A stretch of 64,000 bases of DNA, from assembly GCA_026394375.1 (NCBI GenBank), contig JAPKYJ010000022.1:61777-125776 (forward strand), given 5' to 3'. Each line of letters opens with the position of its first letter. The first letter of the stretch is position 1. The position numbers and the translations under genes are program-made. Below the pieces are notes generated by a model that was given only the letters and a program-made list of their open reading frames with translations, searched no databases and was not told the origin of the DNA. Origin of the DNA: Methanomassiliicoccales archaeon. Its GTDB lineage: Archaea > Thermoplasmatota > Thermoplasmata > Methanomassiliicoccales > UBA472. Shown here in pieces: positions 1 to 6,024 of the stretch.

Positions 1-124
1 AACCGGTCACTATGGCCTTCTCAGCGTTCACCACGACCACGTCCTCGCCCTGGAGTATCTTCTTGGCCACGGTGGTGCACAGCCTTCCCAGGATATTGCC
101 ATCGGCATCGATAACGGTGACCAT
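1..124 (-). CDS. rpl13: 50S ribosomal protein L13 (uL13), N-terminal part, cut by window edge
   Basis: Only the first 41 codons lie in the window; the reading frame is open to the left edge. The translation opens [15 protein letters not shown], and the [14 protein letters not shown] and VVVNAEKA stretches are typical of the archaeal uL13 N terminus. The gene starts five bases after the L18e stop, and a GGTGAG Shine-Dalgarno sits directly before the ATG. L18e-L13 is a standard archaeal ribosomal operon order, which supports the call. uL13 is an early-assembling 23S rRNA-binding protein of the large subunit. Confidence 0.93.
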   Translation of the reverse strand, partial: MVTVIDADGNILGRLCTTVAKKILQGEDVVVVNAEKAIVTG

Positions 125-128
125 CTTC

Positions 129-491
129 TCACCCCATGATGCGCACGTCCCGGCCGCTGGGCGCCTCGCGCACCAGTTCCGGGATGGTAAGCTGCCTGCC
201 GCCGGCCGCCTCGATCTTCTTCGCCGCCGAGCCGGAGAATCTGTATGCTGCCACGGTCAGCTTCTTGCTGATGCTTCCCGCCCCCAGCACCTTTCCCGGT
301 ACGACGATGATGTCTCCTTCCTGGGCGTAGCGCTCCAACCGGCTAAGGTTGACCTCGGCCCAGCTGCGGCTCGGCTTCTCGAACCTAAGCGCAATGTCTC
401 GCCAGATATCGGCACCCTTCTCCCGCGATTGCTCCTTCAGGTTGCTGATGAGGAGCATCAGGTTCGGGTCCGTCTTCTTACTGTCCTTCAT
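129..491 (-). CDS. rpl18e: 50S ribosomal protein L18e (eL18)
   Basis: A 120-residue large-subunit protein shared by archaea and eukaryotes. The sequence has the family pattern: an N-terminal SKKTDPNL segment, [22 protein letters not shown] in the middle, and a C-terminal [17 protein letters not shown], where eL18 folds like uL15. Length is normal for archaea. It is the first gene of the L18e-L13 operon in this window. An AT-rich TATA-like box at 539-548 lies about 50 bases upstream of the ATG, giving a short leader. Confidence 0.95.
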   Translation of the reverse strand: MKDSKKTDPNLMLLISNLKEQSREKGADIWRDIALRFEKPSRSWAEVNLSRLERYAQEGDIIVVPGKVLGAGSISKKLTVAAYRFSGSAAKKIEAAGGRQLTIPELVREAPSGRDVRIMG

Positions 492-538
492 GGTTCTGAC
501 TCTCCCGACATTGGGTAGGAGGCTCTAATAGAGAGGTC

Positions 539-548
539 TTTAATAAAG
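539..548 (-). promoter_or_regulatory. TATA-like promoter element of the L18e-L13 operon
   Basis: On the minus strand the box reads CCTTTATTAA. Its centre lies about 52 bases before the L18e ATG, which predicts a start site near 516 and a leader of about 25 bases. The opposite-strand box at 660-667 serves the divergent gene, so 492-702 is a divergent promoter region. Confidence 0.5.
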
Positions 549-659
549 GTTTGCAGGAAGGGAACGCCTGCTGGACGAGACCAGGAACGGCAGCTGGCTC
601 GGTGGCAGCACGTCGCAGGGAAGACGACAACCGCGCATCCCCTGAGAATCAAAGAGCCC

Positions 660-667
660 TTATATAG
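660..667 (+). promoter_or_regulatory. TATA box upstream of the endonuclease IV-like gene
   Basis: TTATATAG lies with its centre about 40 bases before the ATG at 703. The predicted start site near 690 leaves a leader of roughly 13 bases that contains a weak AGGTG ribosome-binding site. Confidence 0.6.
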
Positions 668-702
668 ACCGTCCTTGATAACGGAATACCTCAGGTGTAC
701 CC

Positions 703-1851
703 ATGATCCGCTTTGGCCCCGCTGGCATTCCTCTTTCTTGCAAGGGAAGGACGCTGAAGGACGGCATCGAGGACGTGCACAACCTCGGCCTCAACGCCAT
801 GGAGGTGCAGATGGTCCGCGTCAATGTGGTGGAGCGCTTCCCGGACGAGGGGGAAGTGGGGATGAAGCCGCTGGAGATCGAGAGCGACCTCATCGTGGAG
901 ATCGTGCGCCGTAAGGGCAAGAAAGAGGTGCACATCACCAACCTAGAAGAGAAGATCAAAGAGGAGGACAGCCTCATCACCCTCTCCTCTGGCTTGGTCC
1001 AGAACTACCGAGAGCTGCAGGCGCTGGGGAAGATGGGCAAGGAGTTGGACGTTGAGCTCTCCATGCACACCCCCTACTACATGGACCTGATCAGCAACAG
1101 CGAGCTGACCAAGAAGTCCATGAACTCCATCCGCTGGGCGGGCATCATGACCGATCAGATGGGAGGGGCCATGGTGACCACCCATATCGGCCTCTACGGA
1201 CATTTGAGCAAGAAGAAGGCCACCGAGAGCATCAAGGAGAACCTCGGCACCATAGCCGATTGGTGGAAGCAGAACAAGATCCGGCCCAAGCTGGGCCTGG
1301 AACTCTCCGGAAGGCTGGAGGTATGGGGCTCGCTGAACGAGATCCTGAACCTCTGCGATGACGTCGATGGACCGGTGCCGGTCATCAATTTCGCCCACTA
1401 TCACGCTCGTGAGAACGGGAAGCTGAGGGAACCGTCCGATTTCGCGGAGCTGTTCGATAAGACGAAGAAGCACGTGGGCAAGCTCTACTACACCCACTTC
1501 TCCGGCGTGGAGCACGAGGGTGGGAATGAGAAACGGGTCACGCCGATAAAGAAGGGCGATCTGAGGTTCGAGCCGCTGGCCGAGTACCTGGTAGAAGCGA
1601 ACCCCAACTGCACTATCATCTCTTCATCACCTTTGCTAGAGCACGACGCCATGTACATGAAGGTCATCTTCGAGCGCATCCTCACTAAGAAAGTGGTCAA
1701 GGACGTCAAGACGAAGAAAGAGGACAAGTCCGAGAAGCCGGAGAAAGAGGAGAAGGAGAAGAAGGAGAAGAAGGGCAAGAAGCCCTCCAAGCCGGCCAAG
1801 CGCTCTCACCGGGGCAACTATGAAGAAGAAGAGGAAGATGACGAGGAATGA
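703..1851 (+). CDS. Endonuclease IV-like TIM-barrel protein (AP endonuclease family 2) with charged tail
   Basis: A 382-residue protein whose first ~325 residues resemble the xylose-isomerase-like TIM barrel of endonuclease IV (Nfo). It opens with IRFGPAGIPLSCKGRTLKDGI, carries the SMHTPYYMDL and THIGLYG strands expected to supply metal-binding histidines, then GLELSGRLEVWGS and NFAHYHAR. These predict a zinc-dependent AP endonuclease acting in base excision repair. The last ~60 residues are an unusual lysine- and glutamate-rich tail ending in an acidic run, likely disordered. The gene overlaps the next one by four bases (ATGA), implying translational coupling. A sugar-phosphate isomerase role within the same fold cannot be excluded, given the sugar isomerase next door. 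Confidence 0.8.
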   Translation: MIRFGPAGIPLSCKGRTLKDGIEDVHNLGLNAMEVQMVRVNVVERFPDEGEVGMKPLEIESDLIVEIVRRKGKKEVHITNLEEKIKEEDSLITLSSGLVQNYRELQALGKMGKELDVELSMHTPYYMDLISNSELTKKSMNSIRWAGIMTDQMGGAMVTTHIGLYGHLSKKKATESIKENLGTIADWWKQNKIRPKLGLELSGRLEVWGSLNEILNLCDDVDGPVPVINFAHYHARENGKLREPSDFAELFDKTKKHVGKLYYTHFSGVEHEGGNEKRVTPIKKGDLRFEPLAEYLVEANPNCTIISSSPLLEHDAMYMKVIFERILTKKVVKDVKTKKEDKSEKPEKEEKEKKEKKGKKPSKPAKRSHRGNYEEEEEDDEE

Positions 1852-2387
1852 GAGAAGCCGCCAAGTACATCATCAACGAGGCACAGCGGGCACTGGACCG
1901 GGTGGATGACAAGTCACTAGATCAATTCGTAGACTCGATAATCGCCGCCAAGAAGGTGTTCGTCTACGGTGTGGGGAGATCTGGCCTGGTCGCTCGGGCA
2001 TTCTCCGTGCGTCTGGTGCAGATGGGCCTGGACGTGCATTTCATCGGGGAAACGACAACGCCGATCGTGGAATCGGGTGATCTGGTCATCATCATCTCCA
2101 ACACCGGTGAGACCATGTCCGCGGTGCAGACGGCGAACATCGTCGGCAGGATCGGGGCCAAGGTGGCGCTGGTCACCAGCTCGGGCCATTCCAAGCTCGG
2201 TAGTGCTTCCAACATCGTCGTGGAATTGCCGATCCACACGGACGAGAACAGGCCTCGTCTGGCGCCCCTGGGCACGCTGTTCGAGGCTGCATCATATCTA
2301 CTGCTCGATTCCCTGGTGCCGGTGCTCATGGAGAGGCTGAAGCAGACCGAGAGCTCCATGCGCAGGCGGCACGCCATCTGGGTCTAG
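1848..2387 (+). CDS. hxlB: 6-phospho-3-hexuloisomerase, SIS domain
   Basis: A 179-residue single SIS-domain protein. It has the hallmark VYGVGRSGLVARAFSVRLVQMG segment, the GETTTP motif and the phosphosugar-binding serine loop in IISNTGETMSA, plus the C-terminal FEAASYLLLD helix. The size matches archaeal PHI, which interconverts 3-hexulose-6-phosphate and fructose-6-phosphate and in archaea supplies ribulose-5-phosphate for nucleotide synthesis. No hexulose-phosphate synthase is next to it. It is translationally coupled to the upstream endonuclease IV-like gene. Its stop overlaps the convergent JAMM gene by four bases. Confidence 0.85.
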   Translation: MREAAKYIINEAQRALDRVDDKSLDQFVDSIIAAKKVFVYGVGRSGLVARAFSVRLVQMGLDVHFIGETTTPIVESGDLVIIISNTGETMSAVQTANIVGRIGAKVALVTSSGHSKLGSASNIVVELPIHTDENRPRLAPLGTLFEAASYLLLDSLVPVLMERLKQTESSMRRRHAIWV

Positions 2388-3055
2388 GGCCCAGTCGACT
2401 CATTCTCAGGTGGCGAAGAGCCCTCCGTCTTCAACCTCCGCCTCTTCACCGTTTCCCCGAAGTAAGGGTTCTGGTACTGGTCCCAGTAGACGGCGAACGG
2501 TCTGCGGACCGCTCTTCCCTTTTCAATGCAGAAGGCCTCAATCTCCTTGTGGATGGGGTCGATCACCAGAGCGGAATGATATCTCTCGCTGAACATGGCG
2601 GTCTGGGTATCCACATCCGTGGGCGAGAGGAAGCATCTGTGCCCTGGGTGGGAGTGATACCAGCCTAACAGGATGTAGCTGAAACCGCAGTCATCGATGG
2701 AGGCAAAGAGCCTTTCCATGCCTTCCCGCTGGAACCGCACTCTGACCGACGAAGCCTCCAGGTCCGTGGTGGCCACGTCCCGCACCAGGGAATACATCAC
2801 GTCTCCATTCCGGTAGACGTTGCCCAGGAGGAAGCCCATGACCTCCAGCCGGTCCTGGGCGGCGCTCATGGCATGGTTCCGTATCTTCTCTTCCGATAAC
2901 TTGGAGACATACAGCTCCAATCTGTCGTTCTTCCGTTCGTATTCCTGCTTAGAGCGTTCGCCCAGCCATTTGTGAGAGGTCCTGCGCTCCCCGGGCGGAG
3001 GGGGGCGCTCCTCGATCTTGGCCTCGCTAGCTGCCACGACGCTCGGAGGTTTCAA
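2384..3055 (-). CDS. JAMM/MPN+ isopeptidase of a ubiquitin-like system
   Basis: A 223-residue protein with the full JAMM zinc-protease signature: Glu71 in LEVMGFLLG, then His134-Ser-His136, seven residues, Ser144, and Asp147 (HSHP..S..D). Active JAMM proteins cleave isopeptide bonds or trim ubiquitin-like C termini, as Rpn11 and archaeal HvJAMM1 do. The first ~60 residues are a charged, proline-containing extension. The start is taken as TTG at 3055, which overlaps the stop of the E2 gene (TTGA) and has GGTGG upstream. A longer open frame reaching 3259 lies wholly on top of the E2 gene and is rejected. It is the last gene of the E1-Ubl-E2-JAMM cassette, so a role in removing the Ubl encoded at 3562-3801 is inferred. 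Confidence 0.88.
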   Translation of the reverse strand: MKPPSVVAASEAKIEERPPPPGERRTSHKWLGERSKQEYERKNDRLELYVSKLSEEKIRNHAMSAAQDRLEVMGFLLGNVYRNGDVMYSLVRDVATTDLEASSVRVRFQREGMERLFASIDDCGFSYILLGWYHSHPGHRCFLSPTDVDTQTAMFSERYHSALVIDPIHKEIEAFCIEKGRAVRRPFAVYWDQYQNPYFGETVKRRRLKTEGSSPPENESTGP

Positions 3056-3561
3056 TGGGCGCGCACCACCTTGGGCTGGGGGAGAGTGGCCAGTGGCGGT
3101 TGCGGCACCTTTCGGGTGTTGAAGTACTGCGCGGCCTCTGTGCAGGAAGGGGTGCCGAATGGGCTTCCTGGATTGGGATTGAGCAGCAAGTACTCGATGC
3201 CTTTGATGAACATCAACAGGGTGGAATTGAAACTCCAGCCATCCAGCTGCTTGCTGCATAGCAATCCTCCATCCTCAGGCAGCATCACGTTGGGATGGAA
3301 GATGGGGGTGCACCATACCACTTGGGGCTTGACGAATGGGTAATCCTCGGAGATGGTCATGCGGAAGCGATGATGGAAGCGGCGTCTGATCTCTCCGTTG
3401 ACCTTCTCGCAGGCGGGGATCTGCACCAGGCTGACCTCGATGTCCAGCGGCATCTCATTCAGCCCCTCAGCATGTATTTCGATAGGATGCCTCAGGCATC
3501 TCTGGCAGATGTTGAGCTCGTTACGGATGCGTGCCAACAGCACATCCCTGGGCAACGGCAT
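3052..3561 (-). CDS. E2-like ubiquitin-conjugating enzyme (UBC fold)
   Basis: A 169-residue protein with the whole linear pattern of a classical E2: YPF at 74-76, the HPN tripeptide at 89-91, the predicted catalytic Cys102 in GLLCSKQLDGWS, Trp109, and the NPNPGSPF segment that follows the active site in eukaryotic E2s. A C-terminal tail of about 20 residues is proline-rich. E2 enzymes take Ubl as a thioester from E1 and pass it to lysines. The ATG follows the Ubl stop with no gap, and the stop overlaps the JAMM start. E2-like genes are rare in archaea outside Asgard and Caldiarchaeum lineages; a diverged RWD or inactive E2 is unlikely because Cys and HPN are both kept. Confidence 0.9.
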   Translation of the reverse strand: MPLPRDVLLARIRNELNICQRCLRHPIEIHAEGLNEMPLDIEVSLVQIPACEKVNGEIRRRFHHRFRMTISEDYPFVKPQVVWCTPIFHPNVMLPEDGGLLCSKQLDGWSFNSTLLMFIKGIEYLLLNPNPGSPFGTPSCTEAAQYFNTRKVPQPPLATLPQPKVVRAH

Positions 3562-3801
3562 CTAGCCGCCCTCGGGGTCCGGCAGCAGCTCCAGCTCATC
3601 AGCTTCCGCGATGCCAGATTCCAGGACGGTGTGCTGGCCTTTGAGCAGCCGCTTGCCCCTTCTGATGACATAGGCTCCCGGGTCCTTCTCCCAATAGCCG
3701 GCCGCCCCCTCGATGATCTCGTGGACCGTGTTCTCGCCCTCCAGTTCCATGTCCACCGTGGAGCCGGTCTCGGCGTTCCTCACGCGTATGTGCACAGACA
3801 T
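3562..3801 (-). CDS. Ubiquitin-like modifier with C-terminal Gly-Gly
   Basis: A 79-residue beta-grasp protein that ends exactly at Pro-Glu-Gly-Gly followed by the stop codon, so the di-glycine is exposed without processing. The stretch RRGKRLLKGQHTVLESGI aligns by eye with the ubiquitin segment around AGKQLEDGRTLSDY, closer to ubiquitin than to MoaD or ThiS-type SAMPs. The ATG at 3801 is chosen because GTGATC, matching the archaeal anti-Shine-Dalgarno, sits at 3804-3809. An upstream in-frame ATG at 3885 adds 28 residues without family character. It lies between the E1 and E2 genes. Predicted role: the modifier that is adenylated, charged and conjugated. Confidence 0.9.
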   Translation of the reverse strand: MSVHIRVRNAETGSTVDMELEGENTVHEIIEGAAGYWEKDPGAYVIRRGKRLLKGQHTVLESGIAEADELELLPDPEGG

Positions 3802-3833
3802 CCGATCACGAGCCCTTTGACCGGCAGGGTGTT

Positions 3834-3843
3834 CATTAATCTT
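3834..3843 (-). promoter_or_regulatory. Candidate promoter for the Ubl-E2-JAMM genes
   Basis: The 100-base gap between the E1 stop and the Ubl start is AT-rich. AAGATTAATG on the minus strand is centred about 37 bases before the Ubl ATG. It could give an internal transcript with a leader of about 10 bases holding the GTGATC ribosome-binding site. The genes may also be read through from E1. Confidence 0.35.
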
Positions 3844-3901
3844 ATCTATCACAGTTAGCCTAGCTGATAATACGAATAACGGCAAGCCAGAGCTCGATAT
3901 C

Positions 3902-4690
3902 TCAGCGCGGATGAACGGGGCAATCCTCGTCCAGGGGGACCTCGAAGACCTCGCTCGTGTTCTTCAGCCCGTTGTAGAACATTATGTGCTTCAAGCATTC
4001 GTTCCTCAGGCCGCTCACGATCTTCAGACCCTCCCTCACCTGGATGGCAGCTATGACGCTCGTGGTGGTGATCTCCGCCGCCAGTTTTGGCTTGAAATAG
4101 GAGACCTCTGAACCAGAGCAGCTGTATCGCTTCTCCAGCACCCTAGAATGCGTACGATTGGTAGCGCATTGCAGGCAAGGTGTGTCGGGAGGCAGCACCA
4201 CCTGCACTTTTCCGCTGGAGGACGAGGTCCCGCCGTCGATGTACGGAACGCCACAGAGATAAGAATGGGCGTTCAGGTGCATCCGCGCCGCGATGTTGTC
4301 CAGGCAGCCGAAGACCAGATCGTGCGCCCGGAACTCGCCTTCCGCCAGGTCTTCGATACGAGCTTCTATTGCCAAGATTTCGACCTCTGGATATAGTTCC
4401 TTCGCGCGCTCTGCCACCGTGGATGCTTTCGACGCTCCCCCTGCGACATCGCTCTCTCGGAAGAAGAGGCAACGGTTCAAGTTCGAGCGAACCACGTGGT
4501 CCATGTCCACTACTGTGATCCTGCGAAAGCCGGAGAGCACCAGGTCCTTGACGACCTCGTTGCCTAAGGCACCTGCTCCCACAACCAGGCACTTCTTCCT
4601 CTGCACCGCCTCCATGTCGATCCAGCTCACGCGGCGGGAGCGCTCGAAGCGGTCCGCATCCTGAGCGCCGACCAAGAGGGAGGTTGGCAT
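3902..4690 (-). CDS. E1-like Ubl-activating enzyme (ThiF/MoeB/UBA superfamily)
   Basis: A 262-residue single-domain adenylating enzyme. It shows the nucleotide-binding GAGALGNEV at 38-46, the acidic DMD at 62-64, the NLNR motif at 70-73 and CLDN at 129-132. CxxC at 172-175 and CPVH at 257-260 look like zinc ligands. Cys191 in RYSCSG precedes the KLAAEITTTSVIAAIQ helix, which is where E1 enzymes place the thioester cysteine. It should adenylate the Gly-Gly terminus of the neighbouring Ubl. ATG at 4690 is chosen because a TATA-like TTTTCTAA at 4712-4719 sits about 26 bases upstream; a GTG three codons earlier is possible. MoeB or UbaA-type sulfur carrier activation is the main alternative, but linkage to E2 and JAMM argues for conjugation. 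Confidence 0.88.
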   Translation of the reverse strand: MPTSLLVGAQDADRFERSRRVSWIDMEAVQRKKCLVVGAGALGNEVVKDLVLSGFRRITVVDMDHVVRSNLNRCLFFRESDVAGGASKASTVAERAKELYPEVEILAIEARIEDLAEGEFRAHDLVFGCLDNIAARMHLNAHSYLCGVPYIDGGTSSSSGKVQVVLPPDTPCLQCATNRTHSRVLEKRYSCSGSEVSYFKPKLAAEITTTSVIAAIQVREGLKIVSGLRNECLKHIMFYNGLKNTSEVFEVPLDEDCPVHPR

Positions 4691-4763
4691 CGTCTGCACG
4701 ATGCCGAGGCATTAGAAAATGCATTCGGCCAAAGGTAGCGTGCGTGATAACACGCCCGACCGA

Positions 4764-5873
4764 CTAGATCTTGAAGAGCACCAGGGCCATGAATAGCACG
4801 TACAACAGCCCGCCCATCATCAGGCCGGACATGTGCAGTTCGCGATGGCTCGATCGCCAGTAGAGCATTGAGCCAGACAGGAGGGCGATACCGATGGCGC
4901 TGGCCTGCAGGAATTGGACCGGGTTATCCAAGGATATGTGCCAGTCCGTCAGCAATATACCGATGGTCACCGGGATGCAGCTCTGGAAGACCATTGCGCC
5001 CGTGATATTGCCTATGGCATAGGTGTCCTTGCCCTCTCGTATCCAAAGCAGGGAGTTGAACTTCTCCGGCAGCTCCGTCGCGATGGGCGCAATGATCAGC
5101 GCCAGAATGAGCGGATTGAGGCTGATTGCCTCCGCCACGGCGTTGATCTGCTGCACGAAGATGCTTGCGCCTAGGATGATTGCCAGCAGGCCCATGATCA
5201 ACTGCGCGAAGATGAGGTAGGTGGGAGGCTCGGTCCTATAAACTGCCTTCCGGAACGCCTCGCTCACATCGTCCGCCAACATCTCCTTTTCGTCAACGGA
5301 GCCGTTCGTGCGACCGCTTCTGACCCGGTCGACATACTTCTGGAAATGGAGGCATTTCAGGTCGCCTTCCTCGCACGCTCCGTCCTTGCATTTGACGGTG
5401 ACGTACATGTAGTAGATGTAAAGTGGGATCAAGGAAACGCCCACGATCCAGCGGAGGATGGACAGCTCTGGCGGCACGAACGCAGCCAGGACCGCCAGAA
5501 GATACGCCAGGAGGAAGAACCTCAGGTCTCGGCGGATGAGCTTGCCATTGATATGCAAAGTGCGCGTCCTCCGGCGCTTGGCGAATATCAGCAGCGCCAA
5601 CCCGCAAACGAACATGGCCAGGGTGGCGAGCATGAACGGCGCTCCTAGTATCGCCCCCACTCCGATATCCTGTCCCGAGTCCCCGCCCACGAAGAGGATG
5701 GCTATGAGAGGGATGAGCGTCTCCGGCATGGCCGTTCCCACGGCGGCGAGCACGCTACCTACCGCTCCCTCGGAGAGCTTGAAGCGCCTGCCCACCCATT
5801 CCACGCTGTTGGTGAAGTATTCGCAGCCCACCAGGATGATGGCAAAGCTGACCAGGAACAGGAGGACGTCCAT
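4764..5873 (-). CDS. Sodium/calcium exchanger family membrane antiporter
   Basis: A 369-residue polytopic membrane protein with about ten hydrophobic segments. It carries the two inverted alpha-repeat signatures of the CaCA superfamily: GTAMPETLIPLIA near residues 47-59 in the first half, and IAPIATELPEKFNSL in the second half, whose acidic residues bind the cation. A hydrophilic loop with four closely spaced cysteines or acidic groups (KCKDGACEEGDLKC) separates the halves. It resembles YrbG/CaxA-type exchangers that extrude Ca2+ in exchange for Na+ or H+. It lies on the same strand as the Ubl cassette, 73 bases upstream of the E1 start, and could be co-transcribed, but no functional link is evident. 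Confidence 0.85.
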   Translation of the reverse strand: MDVLLFLVSFAIILVGCEYFTNSVEWVGRRFKLSEGAVGSVLAAVGTAMPETLIPLIAILFVGGDSGQDIGVGAILGAPFMLATLAMFVCGLALLIFAKRRRTRTLHINGKLIRRDLRFFLLAYLLAVLAAFVPPELSILRWIVGVSLIPLYIYYMYVTVKCKDGACEEGDLKCLHFQKYVDRVRSGRTNGSVDEKEMLADDVSEAFRKAVYRTEPPTYLIFAQLIMGLLAIILGASIFVQQINAVAEAISLNPLILALIIAPIATELPEKFNSLLWIREGKDTYAIGNITGAMVFQSCIPVTIGILLTDWHISLDNPVQFLQASAIGIALLSGSMLYWRSSHRELHMSGLMMGGLLYVLFMALVLFKI

Positions 5874-6024
5874 CGTCTGCCGACCATGCCTCGTGAATAT
5901 TAAAGGCTTTCATCATTCTCCGTCGCAAGGCTATTGACTCGATTCCCGTAACATTACGGAAGATAGGATTATCACCTAGGATGGCCTCATTCACACGGCC
6001 CCTAGGCCAGGTGGGTGTGCCGAT

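Noticed and set aside
3055..3259. N-terminal extension of the JAMM frame (in-frame ATG at 3259)
   Set aside because: It lies entirely on the E2 gene, reads as low-complexity shadow sequence, and a TTG start overlapping the E2 stop fits better.
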